Shown: positions 51,898-61,220 of the stretch, in pieces
Position numbering within the stretch: the stretch's first letter is position 1
Layout of the letters: every line of letters begins with the position of its first letter
NCBI GenBank assembly: GCA_964371615.1
Contig: CAYJMS010000004.1
Coordinates: 186,001-250,000, forward strand
Source of the DNA: SpSt-333 sp964371615
GTDB taxonomy: Bacteria > Bacteroidota > Ignavibacteria > UBA10030 > UBA8401
Reading direction: 5' to 3'
DNA: 64,000 nucleotides
The notes under the pieces: generated by a model
What the model was told of the DNA's origin: nothing
Databases searched by the model: none
Seen by the model: the letters and a program-made list of their open reading frames with translations, nothing else
Program-made: the position numbers and the translations under genes

Positions 51898-53043
51898 CTA
51901 ATAATCGTCTATATTTAAACCATATATTTTGCTTGCTAAACGTGATTCCTCGTTAGATTGGAGTCTTATTCTTGGGGATCGAAATAAGTTATCGCAAATG
52001 TTCTTGACCTTCGGGTCGTTTCCAAATATCAATTTTACATAATCGCATACACCTTTATGATATTTGACGGGTAAGCGATGTAAATTATTACCTGTAATAT
52101 TAATTTTAATTTTATTTTCACGTAAATATTCCATTGCCAACATCCTTGCCTTTTGCATATCCGTAATACCCAATATCCAGTTCAATCCAAAATCAGTAAA
52201 TTTAAATATTGCAGATTTATATGATTCCAATTCTTTTGATGAAGCAGCCTTGATATCTTTTGAAAGATTATCGATAACTTGTGAAAGATCCATAAATGAT
52301 TTCTTGTTAAGAAGATTTTTATCTTTTGCATTCATTTCTAAAGTCTTGAACAGAGTGTACATTTTCTTTTGATCTTCTGTTATCTTAGAAAGTAATAGTT
52401 CAGAAGAATTCCCAATGGCATCTTTTAAATCTGAAATGGATTTCTTTAAAGTTCGTAATTCCCTTTCACTATACATTATGCCAGATTTCTCCAGTATATT
52501 TTTCAATTGTAGTTCCTCGTTCTCTTTTAACGAACTATCATGTTGTAGTGCAATACCTTCAATGTTTAGCATCTCATTCACTTCCCTCCGCAATGAAATA
52601 TCCTCCTTTACGTCGCTCCTGATCGCGCTAAGATATAGGTATGCTGATCGCAAGTACTGCGCACGTACTTTACCGCCTAAACCAATCGCAGAGTCTACTA
52701 TGCCACCCCAGACGTCACGCGAAGTTGAATATACAAATGGATTTGTATATTGATTGAGAATAAGATTTTCCAAATCATTAAATTGATATTCACCATCAAT
52801 AATCGATACGACCATGTCAGATTGCACAACAGTTATCTCTTCCGCAAGTTCTTTCGGTATTTCGATCTCCCCTTGTCGGATCTGATCGAAATATTTTTCA
52901 AATTGTTTGAACTCTACTGCACTTGCATCCCGGCTCTCGTATATTCCATCGTGGTATATTCGTAAACGTAATACGGTAGAAGGAGCTGGTCCGATGAATA
53001 TTCCTACAACGCCAATCTTTTTTAATTCTTCAACATTATTCAT
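51898..53043 (-). CDS. Unrecognised 381-residue protein in the mobile island
   Basis: I do not recognise a family. The N-terminal 100 residues look like mixed alpha/beta (GVVGIFIGPAPSTVLRLRIYHDG). A helical, charged region runs from about 160 to 300 with a likely coiled coil (KNILEKSGIMYSERELRTL, KDIKAASSKELESYKSA). The C-terminus has FGLNWILGITDMQKARMLA and a basic segment. No transmembrane helix, nuclease or HTH motif was found. Its base composition is very AT-rich compared with the RM genes. It sits between the replication module and hsdR, in the place often taken by accessory defence or plasmid-maintenance genes. The function is unknown. Confidence 0.8.
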   Translation of the reverse strand: MNNVEELKKIGVVGIFIGPAPSTVLRLRIYHDGIYESRDASAVEFKQFEKYFDQIRQGEIEIPKELAEEITVVQSDMVVSIIDGEYQFNDLENLILNQYTNPFVYSTSRDVWGGIVDSAIGLGGKVRAQYLRSAYLYLSAIRSDVKEDISLRREVNEMLNIEGIALQHDSSLKENEELQLKNILEKSGIMYSERELRTLKKSISDLKDAIGNSSELLLSKITEDQKKMYTLFKTLEMNAKDKNLLNKKSFMDLSQVIDNLSKDIKAASSKELESYKSAIFKFTDFGLNWILGITDMQKARMLAMEYLRENKIKINITGNNLHRLPVKYHKGVCDYVKLIFGNDPKVKNICDNLFRSPRIRLQSNEESRLASKIYGLNIDDY

Positions 53044-53143
53044 TGTTTCGTCTCATTGGGGTTTTACTGTATATATCTAAAAACATATTTTACCAAAGTT
53101 ATTATAGGGAATGGGACAATAAAGAAGTGCGTCTTCGTCAGAT

Positions 53144-53154
53144 GGGGGGGGGGG
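53144..53154. repeat. Homopolymeric G tract (G11)
   Basis: Eleven consecutive G (plus strand) lie 10 bp past the hsdR stop, followed by GGAATTCC-type sequence. On the minus strand it is C11 after hsdR. It could be phase-variable, a read-error site, or neutral; it lies outside any coding frame I accept. Confidence 0.85.
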
Positions 53155-53163
53155 AATTCCTAA

Positions 53164-56100
53164 TTACTGACCAGCCCATTCATTCGCTAACATTTTCGCC
53201 TGTTCCAAGACGGTATCGGTGGCTTTTTTCTGCATATCGGGTGGGTATCCGTATTTTCGCAGGATACGTTTAATGATTACCCTCATCCCGGCCTGCACGG
53301 ATTCTTTAATCGTCCAATCTATTGTAACATTCTTGCGAACATTCTCAACAAGTTCACGTGCAATCATTCGCAGGGTCTCATCTCCAAGTACTTTGACTGC
53401 GCTGTCGTTGACTTCCAAAGCATCGTAAAATGCAAGTTCGTCCTCGGATAAATTCATCTCATCGCCGCGCTTATGGATCTCCCGCATTTTCTTGGCAAGA
53501 TCTATAAGCTCTTCGATTACCTTCGCAGCTTCAATAGACTTATTCTGATACTTTTTGATGGCATCTTCCAACATGGCTGAGAATGTTCTACTCTGGATGA
53601 GATTCTTTCGGGACCGGACTTTGATCTCATCGTTGAGCAGTCTTTTTAGCAGTTCAAATGCGAGGTTCTTGTGTTTCATTCCGCGAACTTCAGCCAGGAA
53701 CTCATCTGACAATATAGAAATATCGGGTTTCTTCAAACCCGCTGCCGCGAATACATCCACTACTTCATCACTCGAAACCGCCTTTGAGATTAGCTGTTTT
53801 AAGGCTGTCTCGATGTTCTCTTTCTTCTCTCCGACTGCCGATGATTCAAGTTTCACCAGGCCCGCTTTGACCGCCTGGAAATATCCGACATTATCACGGA
53901 TCGCAAGGGCTTTGGGATGAGGAACAGCCAGCGCAAACGCCTGAGATAATGCTGTCACTTCCTTGATGAAGCGTTCCTGACCTTTTTCGAGCGCCAGGAT
54001 GTGTTCACGTCCACCGATAATAAACGATAGTTTATCCTTATAGGAAGCCCTAAATACCCCCTCATAGTCGTATCCATCAAACATATTCGATATAATCTCA
54101 TGCTTTTCAAGCATCAATTCAACGGCATCTTCCTGCTCAAATGTCGGCTTACCCTTACCACCGCTTTCAGTGTATTCTGATAAGGCATTCTTGAGATCAG
54201 CAGCAATACCAAGATAATCGACGACCAATCCTCCCGGCTTATCTCTGAAGACCCGGTTCACACGGGCAATGGCCTGCATTAGATTGTGACTACGCATCGG
54301 TTTATCAAGATACATTGTATGCAGGCAAGGAACATCGAACCCGGTCAACCACATATCTCTCACGATCACAATCTTCAAAGGATCAATTGGATCTTTCATT
54401 CTTTCACGTAGTGTTCTTCGTCGTTTCTTATTTCTCACATGTTCTTGCCAAGAAACAGGATCGCTGGAACTGCCGGTCATAACGACCTTGATGAATCCTT
54501 TATCGTCGTCTGCATGGTGCCAATCCGGTCGAATTGCGACAATACTGCTGTAGAGATCAACACAGATTCGGCGGCTCATGCAGACAATGAGTGCTTTTCC
54601 ATCCATGATCTCCAGACGTGCTTCAAAGTGCCGGATGATGTCATCGGCTATCTTCTTAAGTCGAGGTTCAGCGCCAACAAGTTTTTCTAATTGTGCCCAT
54701 TGTGACCTCAACTTTTGTTTTTCCGATTCTTCGGCTCCCTCCGTAACCTCATCAAATTGAGGATCGATCTTTGGTTTCTCTTCTTCCTTTAGTTCGATCC
54801 TGGCAAGACGGCTTTCATAGTAGATTCGAACGGTAGCTCCATCCTCAACCGCTTGTTGTATGTCATAAATGTCGATATAATTGCCGAAGACCGCCGTTGT
54901 ATTCTTATCGTTTGTCTCAATCGGTGTTCCGGTGAAACCGATAAACGATGCGTTTGGCAATGCATCATGTATGTGGCGGGCAAAGCCATCGATGAAATCA
55001 TACTGACTGCGGTGTGCCTCGTCCGCTATGACAACGATATTGCGCCGATCTGAGAGCTGAGGATACGTGCCTCCTCTTTCATCCGGGAAAAACTTTTGGA
55101 TAGTCGTAAAGACGATGCCGCCAGAGGCGACAGCAAGCAGCTTTTGTATGTCTGCCCGCGTTTCTGCCTGCACGGGGGTTTGCCGAAGCAACTGCTGGCA
55201 ATTTGCAAAGGTCTCAAAAAGCTGATCGTCCAAATCGTTTCTATCAGTCAGCATTACGACGGTGGGATTATTCAAACGCTGAACCACCAAGCCGGCATAG
55301 AAGACCATAGACAAGCTCTTACCGCTACCCTGTGTGTGCCAGATAACGCCGGCACGTTTATCTCCTGTGACGCTCGAAGATAGAACGGTATTCTCGACCG
55401 CTTTCTTAACAGCATAATATTGATGGTATGCAGCGATCTTCTTGTTCGCCTTCCCTTTTTCTTTTTCAAAGACGGTGAAATATCGGATCAGTTCAAGCAA
55501 CGTGGAGGGATTGAGTATACCGCGAAGCAGCACATCCATCTGTGGTGTAAGATCCGGGGCAAGCTCTTTGCCATCCACCGTCCGCCACATCATAAAGCGT
55601 GACCAGTCCGAGGTGATGGATCCCGCCCGTGCTTCCAAACCATCTGAAACGACCGTAAGTGCGTTGTAGCGAAAGAGCGTAGGGATGAACGCCTTGTAGG
55701 TTTGTATCTGGTCGAATGCCGTTTTGATCGTCGCATTCTCATCAACGGGATTTTTCAGCTCGATCACAACAAGAGGCAGACCGTTGACGAAGAGGATAAT
55801 ATCAGGACGTTTGTTCTGGTTGTTCTCAATAACCGTAAACTGATTGATTGCCAGAAATTCATTTTCATCGGGATGCTCGAAATCCACAAGATGAACCTTA
55901 TCGCCGCGTGTTCCACCGTTCTTCCGGTATTCAACCTCAACACCTTCGATCAGATATTTATGGAACAGCTCGTTCTTATCCAGCAGTTCAGGAGATTCAG
56001 TTCGCAAGACTTTCTTTATTGCCTGTTCTTTTGTCTCAGTGGGCAGTGAGGGATTAAGGCTGTAGACGGCAGAGCGAAGACGTTCCACCAAAACCACATC

Positions 56101-56232
56101 AAGATATGACTCTCTTTCAGGAGTGGTTCCATCCGGTGCGAGATCCGGGCCATTCAGGACGGAATAATCCATCTCGCCGAAGATTTCCAGCGCAGCTTGT
56201 TCAACTTCCGATTCTGTGATGATATTGCTCAT
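53164..56232 (-). CDS. hsdR: Type I restriction enzyme R subunit (nuclease-helicase)
   Basis: 1,022 residues, a usual length for HsdR. The PD-(D/E)xK nuclease site is Asp144, Glu158 and Lys160 (RPDIILF then VIELK). The helicase has Walker A HTQGSGKS (about 296-303), a DEAH-type box (IADEAHRSQ), IGFTGTP (motif III) and RVNRVFRDKPGG (motif VI). All motifs needed for ATP-driven translocation and cutting are intact. Its ATG overlaps the hsdS stop (ATGA), so the two are translationally coupled. It is the last gene of the RM operon. Confidence 0.96.
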   Translation of the reverse strand: MSNIITESEVEQAALEIFGEMDYSVLNGPDLAPDGTTPERESYLDVVLVERLRSAVYSLNPSLPTETKEQAIKKVLRTESPELLDKNELFHKYLIEGVEVEYRKNGGTRGDKVHLVDFEHPDENEFLAINQFTVIENNQNKRPDIILFVNGLPLVVIELKNPVDENATIKTAFDQIQTYKAFIPTLFRYNALTVVSDGLEARAGSITSDWSRFMMWRTVDGKELAPDLTPQMDVLLRGILNPSTLLELIRYFTVFEKEKGKANKKIAAYHQYYAVKKAVENTVLSSSVTGDKRAGVIWHTQGSGKSLSMVFYAGLVVQRLNNPTVVMLTDRNDLDDQLFETFANCQQLLRQTPVQAETRADIQKLLAVASGGIVFTTIQKFFPDERGGTYPQLSDRRNIVVIADEAHRSQYDFIDGFARHIHDALPNASFIGFTGTPIETNDKNTTAVFGNYIDIYDIQQAVEDGATVRIYYESRLARIELKEEEKPKIDPQFDEVTEGAEESEKQKLRSQWAQLEKLVGAEPRLKKIADDIIRHFEARLEIMDGKALIVCMSRRICVDLYSSIVAIRPDWHHADDDKGFIKVVMTGSSSDPVSWQEHVRNKKRRRTLRERMKDPIDPLKIVIVRDMWLTGFDVPCLHTMYLDKPMRSHNLMQAIARVNRVFRDKPGGLVVDYLGIAADLKNALSEYTESGGKGKPTFEQEDAVELMLEKHEIISNMFDGYDYEGVFRASYKDKLSFIIGGREHILALEKGQERFIKEVTALSQAFALAVPHPKALAIRDNVGYFQAVKAGLVKLESSAVGEKKENIETALKQLISKAVSSDEVVDVFAAAGLKKPDISILSDEFLAEVRGMKHKNLAFELLKRLLNDEIKVRSRKNLIQSRTFSAMLEDAIKKYQNKSIEAAKVIEELIDLAKKMREIHKRGDEMNLSEDELAFYDALEVNDSAVKVLGDETLRMIARELVENVRKNVTIDWTIKESVQAGMRVIIKRILRKYGYPPDMQKKATDTVLEQAKMLANEWAGQ

Positions 56233-57488
56233 ACGGCTATCTTACCTGAAATCAGTTTCGGAAGCAGTCGGTTCCGAATTCCTTCAAGCATTAATGTTTC
56301 TTTTGAATTAGCCAGTAACTGTGCATCAAGCGGAGAAACAATTCTCTCGTATCCTTCGATAACATTTTTTGGAAAAAGAACAGTCTGTATTGAGATGAAT
56401 CCATCTTTTGACATCGAACCAAAAACAGTGCCCTCAGACTCGTATTTCTCAAATTCTCTATGATTAGCCTGAAGATGATAATAGGTGAATGACGCACATC
56501 CGTTCATTTCCCTAACAGCGGCCAGACCTCGGCCTATACAACAATCCTCAGTTGCTACATTGAGATCACCAACAGGGGCACGAACTGATATTAGCGCGTC
56601 CGCCTGATTGGCCATTCTCTGAGGTGCAGTGCAATAAACTCGTCTGGTTGGAAATCTAAAGCCAAAATCTTTGCGCCCCTGATAGAAAGGGATTCCCTCA
56701 CCATTCTCATTGTATGTATCACCCGATGGTGATTGCCCCATAATAATATTGAACATCTTTTCAAATGTCCCACATTGCCATCCCTCCGGGATCTCTCCCA
56801 ATTCTGAATCCACCATCTTTCCACCGCTTGAGCGGTATGGCTTTCCATCTGGATTGGGAAATTCAAAATCCACAAACCAATACTTGTAAATTACCTGGGC
56901 GATCTTCTCAAGCGTCGCATTCATCTTTCGATTGAGTTCGATCTTGTCGTCGAGAGATTTCAAAATATCTGCTATGCGCTCTTGCTCGATGAGAGGAGGG
57001 ATTGGAAGCAGGGCTTTCCGCAACTCTGATTGTTTAATACCAGTTACAGTCGTCCCAGATTCACGTTTCTTTAGTTCACCTTGAACGATGGGTGATTGTA
57101 GGGCATATCTCAAGTAGTTGTTGGAAAGAACAGTGCTCTTGCCTCGTAGACATATGATCCGTTGTGCCAATGCGATCTTGCGGTCGTCAAGTTGTGCCAC
57201 TTCCCCCATCGGTGCTTCAGTCGTAATGATTACATCTCCTGGCAATGGTTGACCCCTTCTCATCCAAGGAATGAAATCCTCATAGCTGATGAATTCACTG
57301 GGTTCCTCTATACGACCATCCTTGACGATCTTCGCAGTGATAAGAGGTATGCCACTATTTGTTTTTGTCGGTGTTTTGCCACGGTAGTCAATAATGGCTT
57401 CCATTGATTCATTTACTGACAATACTCGCCAATGGTTAGGCAAAATGCCTAATGGTGTTTTGCCGATATGTCGTTTGTCATTTATCAA
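56229..57488 (-). CDS. hsdS: Type I restriction-modification specificity subunit S
   Basis: 419 residues with two target-recognition domains: TRD1 about 15-190 (GILPNHWRVLSV start) and TRD2 about 235-400 (LGEIPEGWQCGTFEKM start). Conserved coiled-coil spacers include IADILKSLDDKIELNRKMN and SPLDAQLLANSKE. It dictates the bipartite DNA target of the complex. The start is TTG at 57488, with no ATG usable in frame; a small hairpin lies just upstream. The gene is separated from hsdM by two inserted genes, an unusual order for an hsdM-S-R operon. The recognition site cannot be read from sequence. Confidence 0.93.
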   Translation of the reverse strand: MINDKRHIGKTPLGILPNHWRVLSVNESMEAIIDYRGKTPTKTNSGIPLITAKIVKDGRIEEPSEFISYEDFIPWMRRGQPLPGDVIITTEAPMGEVAQLDDRKIALAQRIICLRGKSTVLSNNYLRYALQSPIVQGELKKRESGTTVTGIKQSELRKALLPIPPLIEQERIADILKSLDDKIELNRKMNATLEKIAQVIYKYWFVDFEFPNPDGKPYRSSGGKMVDSELGEIPEGWQCGTFEKMFNIIMGQSPSGDTYNENGEGIPFYQGRKDFGFRFPTRRVYCTAPQRMANQADALISVRAPVGDLNVATEDCCIGRGLAAVREMNGCASFTYYHLQANHREFEKYESEGTVFGSMSKDGFISIQTVLFPKNVIEGYERIVSPLDAQLLANSKETLMLEGIRNRLLPKLISGKIAV

Positions 57489-57499
57489 TGCTAATCCAA

Positions 57500-57516
57500 A
57501 AGATGGGGCCCATCTT
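57500..57516. terminator. Hairpin between the protease gene and hsdS
   Basis: AAGATGG-GGC-CCATCTT (plus strand) forms a 7-bp stem in the 73-nt gap; on the minus strand TTGG follows. It may reduce read-through from the inserted gene pair into hsdS. No long T-run is present. Confidence 0.45.
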
Positions 57517-57561
57517 ATTTATGTCAAGATCTCCTCAACATCGACAGACCTATATTCTTTC

Positions 57562-60192
57562 TCAAGTTCGTTGAGTTATTCCAACTTGAACGGCGGGTCT
57601 GATTCTGGCCCTCACTTCATCGTAGATATGAATAGCCGTTGTATTTAATACTTCTAGTGTGATAGCAAGTCCATACCTGATATCTTCATCAGGTTTTATA
57701 CCCAAAGCATCCTCAACGCAATTGATTTTCAAAACTAAATTAGCACCATCAATGTATGCATCGGCCTTGTCGCCAACAAAGACATCGTGTTGAATCGTGC
57801 CTCGCTTCATGGTATTGTAATCAGTATTATCTCTTTCGACAGAAATCGGCCCTGGAGTGCTTTTAAGATTATCAAAGTACAGATTCGTCATTCGGTATGG
57901 TTGGCTCTTGAAACTCACAGGGGAGAGCCAACCTAATGTGACTATCAATTTCTTTTGAACTGCTTGCCCAGCCATAGAAGGTGGAAGAGGCAAAGTGTAG
58001 GTGTGAGCATTCACCTCGTCTTTGATACGCAGCTTTCCAAAACCAATGAGCGTAACCCTTTGGTCGGTGCAAAACAATGATCTGTCTTCGCTAACCAAAC
58101 CATAGCCAAAAAATGCTGTCGCAAACTTCTTCTGTTTGTCGGAATTCCCGCCATTACCAACAATTATTTCTTTTACCTTGTTGGTCTCAATTGGCCAATC
58201 AGCAGCATGAACCAATAGAGTCTTGATGAGAACGGGGTAATACTCTCCAGGAATTGTCCGGGATTCCTGGACCTCAGCATTCAGATCCTCCAATATATCA
58301 TGAATCCTAATCCCCAGTCTTGTTGTTAATGCGGTGGCATTACTTGTTCCAACCGAATATGCAAAGCGATTTATCTCCCCAGGGATACCAGGTGCCGCCG
58401 CTCTTACTCCAGGAGGAATGTCTGATAACTTGTCATTGGCCATCTTCAAGATCGTCTTTGTGGGATCGGTCTGGACTGGCATTGTTCCATATAGAACAAC
58501 GCCTCCTGGCATAAGGACATCGGGTTTCACAGACTGGCGGTAACCCAGTCCATTCCGACTTATCGGGCTGAAAAAACCGTCACTTGTGAGAACAGAGAAA
58601 CGTCTCGGGACTACAGATGTATAAGTTGATTTATCTGAATGAGATGAACCAACCGTAAGTGCATTGATAGATTCTGCGGGACTAATAATTCTCCTCTTCT
58701 GCAGAATCGAAATAAATGCGGATAATGATTTGTTTTGAATATCATCCGGGGAGATGGTTCCGATATTTCCATTAGGAATGTCAAGTTGAAGATTGTCAGG
58801 ACAATTCCCCGAACTGACCATGAAGAGAACGTTGTATTTGTAAGATAGCCAGTCGAGCAAGCGCGCCCAACTTGACACATTCTGTATCAATGGTCTGTTT
58901 AAATCACCAAGTGATATATTTATTATTCGGATGCTTGGGGCAACAGCAGGATTGCCACCTTCTCCTTCAAACAACCTCTTGACTGAACGCAAAACTAAAT
59001 CGTGAACAAGCCTATCACTTGGCAGAGATTCTACGGCACCATGCAGTGTGGCGACGGGTTTCATTATCGGCCGCACATATAGTCTGCTTGATATTGCGGC
59101 CGTTGGGTGAGTAGTGTCTCCGTGAACAATAATTGAAGCCATGGTTGTAGCATGGAAGCGATACCCTGCCGGATAAGTCGCCGCAAATCCATCTGGATCG
59201 TCTACAATTAGCCTATCCCTAAGAGTGATGTGATTCTCCAAGGGCATGCCGTCCAACAAAGCGGCAATAGGTTCTTGACGCGATGGTAGTGGAGTCGTAG
59301 GTAGATCTGCTTCGAATGTGGAGATTGTTTCGTCAGCTGTAAAAATGGATTGTCCAACGGGTCTAAAGAAGAGAATTTGATGGAATTGAAGAAGGAGCAC
59401 ATTCGTGTTGATTGATAAATCATCAAAAAGTGTTATTGGGGCGACAGCAACTATTCCGTGAAATCCAATTTCTGGAATAGCAAGATGGGACTCATCAATT
59501 AATCTGCCATTGTGCTGTGCAATAATTCCGCGTAGATCTTCAATTGTTTTTGATCTTCCTTCGGCCGTCGCCTTCATTACAAGCTCTATTTCAAAATGCA
59601 CATCGGGTAGATTCAAGGCGCGGCATTCAGTTATATACTCTCTGAACCCAGTATCGCGAAGACGGTCGTCAACATTGTAGAGTCTAATATCTCGTAGCTG
59701 TTCAAAGAGCGTTCTGAACTTTGTGGTGCCACGGTCGAATTTTCTGGACTCTTGATAAGTGTTCCAATATCTAAGTAGTTGTTGAAGTGCCTGTTGATTA
59801 GACAGGATTAGAAAAATTCGCCTATCAATATCAGTATCAGTTTTGTTTCCTTCTTCATCGGGAATGTAAAAGTCATCATCTGGCTCCATAAGATCGCCAC
59901 GATATGCCAGAAGAAATGTCATTCCCTCAGTTTTCTCTACAGCACGAAAGAATTCGTCGATTTTGCCAACGATCTCAAGCACCAAAACAGTTTCGGGCAA
60001 CGCACCATCAATTGTCTGCGCGAGGCGAGCAGTTTCCGCCCTAAAGGAAGCATTCAACTGGTCCAGTCTAGGACCAATGCGAGTTGCCTGGCGAGCGATA
60101 TCTGGTCCAACAAAGCCTGGATGTCCTGGTCTTCTTTTCGTCCGTGTCTCAGTGGATGGACTTGGAAAGACAAGAATTGGCTTACTTGGCAT
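57562..60192 (-). CDS. ietS: Subtilisin-like (S8) serine protease, IetS-like anti-phage protein
   Basis: 876 residues. An N-terminal helical region of about 300 residues precedes the S8 fold with catalytic Asp314 (AALLDGMP), His347 (RFHATTMASIIVHGD), oxyanion Asn463 (MVSSGNCPDN) and Ser617 (SVGTSNATA). All key residues are present, so it should be active. No signal peptide is seen, so it is cytoplasmic, unlike most subtilases. Its ATG overlaps the AAA gene by 11 nt and has GGAAGGG upstream. An ATPase plus cytoplasmic subtilase pair matches the IetAS defence system described in screens of defence islands and first on a Ti plasmid. The symbol is assigned by this architecture only. Confidence 0.85.
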   Translation of the reverse strand: MPSKPILVFPSPSTETRTKRRPGHPGFVGPDIARQATRIGPRLDQLNASFRAETARLAQTIDGALPETVLVLEIVGKIDEFFRAVEKTEGMTFLLAYRGDLMEPDDDFYIPDEEGNKTDTDIDRRIFLILSNQQALQQLLRYWNTYQESRKFDRGTTKFRTLFEQLRDIRLYNVDDRLRDTGFREYITECRALNLPDVHFEIELVMKATAEGRSKTIEDLRGIIAQHNGRLIDESHLAIPEIGFHGIVAVAPITLFDDLSINTNVLLLQFHQILFFRPVGQSIFTADETISTFEADLPTTPLPSRQEPIAALLDGMPLENHITLRDRLIVDDPDGFAATYPAGYRFHATTMASIIVHGDTTHPTAAISSRLYVRPIMKPVATLHGAVESLPSDRLVHDLVLRSVKRLFEGEGGNPAVAPSIRIINISLGDLNRPLIQNVSSWARLLDWLSYKYNVLFMVSSGNCPDNLQLDIPNGNIGTISPDDIQNKSLSAFISILQKRRIISPAESINALTVGSSHSDKSTYTSVVPRRFSVLTSDGFFSPISRNGLGYRQSVKPDVLMPGGVVLYGTMPVQTDPTKTILKMANDKLSDIPPGVRAAAPGIPGEINRFAYSVGTSNATALTTRLGIRIHDILEDLNAEVQESRTIPGEYYPVLIKTLLVHAADWPIETNKVKEIIVGNGGNSDKQKKFATAFFGYGLVSEDRSLFCTDQRVTLIGFGKLRIKDEVNAHTYTLPLPPSMAGQAVQKKLIVTLGWLSPVSFKSQPYRMTNLYFDNLKSTPGPISVERDNTDYNTMKRGTIQHDVFVGDKADAYIDGANLVLKINCVEDALGIKPDEDIRYGLAITLEVLNTTAIHIYDEVRARIRPAVQVGITQRT

Positions 60193-61162
60193 TTTTCTTG
60201 CCCTTCCTAGTTAGTAAGAACTCTTCCAATGATAGATCAATGCTTTTTGCAAAATCTGATTCCGGTAATGCAAGAATGTGTTTTCGAAGTATCGAGGTGG
60301 CAAACTCTTCGATGTCACTGAAACTGGCACCGTAAAGACTCTTTACCAATCTTTCTGTTGGAAATTTCAAATCATGTGAAACCTTCTTCTGAAATTTGTC
60401 AAACCACATTAATATCTGCTCCCTTGTTGGTTTTTCAAGTCTTATTTGGACTTGAAATCTTCGCCATACGGCGCGATCAAGTAATTCGGGATGGTTGGTT
60501 GCTGCAATCACCACCGAATAGCTAGGAAGTGAATCTATCTGAAGCAACAGGGAACTCACGACACGTTTGATTTCACCTGTCTCATGCGTGTCTCCTCTTT
60601 CTTTTCCCAAAGTATCAAATTCATCAAAGAACAGGACACAGTTTTGCGTGCGAGCAAAATCAAATAATTTTTTGAGTCTACTTGCGGTTTCGCCGAGATA
60701 GCTGCTAATTATTGCATCATATCTTACTACGAACAGGGGCAACATCAATGCTCGAGAAACAGCCTCCGCCAATGATGTCTTGCCATTGCCTGGAGGTCCG
60801 ACGAGCAGGATTCTGTTTCGGGGCTCAAGACTATACGAGCGTAATAAATCGGCTCGGTGTTGTTCTTCAACAATTCCGTTCACTTCCGCAATAACTCTTT
60901 TTGTAAGCACCAAATCTTCTAATCGTTTATTGGATTCGCTTTGGAGATAATAAATGTCCGGCTTATCGGAGAACCCATTTGGGATACTTTTGTTGATGTG
61001 GGGTGACGAGGTATTAAGAGCGGATACGAGCTCGTCGGCCAACACATTGTGTTGTTTCTTTTTTTCCTCAGCAATGATTGCTTCAATTGTTTTTTGAAGC
61101 AACGGTCTATCATTGCTTAAGCTTGCTTTCACTAATTTAACCAATAAATCTGCGCGTGCCAT
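60182..61162 (-). CDS. ietA: AAA ATPase, IetA-like partner of the subtilase
   Basis: 326 residues. An N-terminal helical region of about 90 residues is followed by one AAA domain: Walker A GPPGNGKT (residues 122-129), Walker B VLFFDEFD with Asp180-Glu181, sensor-1 ATNH and the arginine-finger region AVWRRF. A short alpha-helical lid (PTREQILMWF then SFSDIEEFATSILRKH) completes it. The fold is close to FtsH/spastin-type AAA ATPases. AGGAGT lies before the ATG. In the IetAS model it would sense infection and control or feed substrate to the protease. It starts 58 nt after hsdM on the same strand. Confidence 0.88.
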   Translation of the reverse strand: MARADLLVKLVKASLSNDRPLLQKTIEAIIAEEKKKQHNVLADELVSALNTSSPHINKSIPNGFSDKPDIYYLQSESNKRLEDLVLTKRVIAEVNGIVEEQHRADLLRSYSLEPRNRILLVGPPGNGKTSLAEAVSRALMLPLFVVRYDAIISSYLGETASRLKKLFDFARTQNCVLFFDEFDTLGKERGDTHETGEIKRVVSSLLLQIDSLPSYSVVIAATNHPELLDRAVWRRFQVQIRLEKPTREQILMWFDKFQKKVSHDLKFPTERLVKSLYGASFSDIEEFATSILRKHILALPESDFAKSIDLSLEEFLLTRKGKKNAK

Positions 61163-61220
61163 TTGTTTCTACTCCTATTATCGTTTATCAGATCCAATGA
61201 ATTAGGTCCAATTGAATTCA

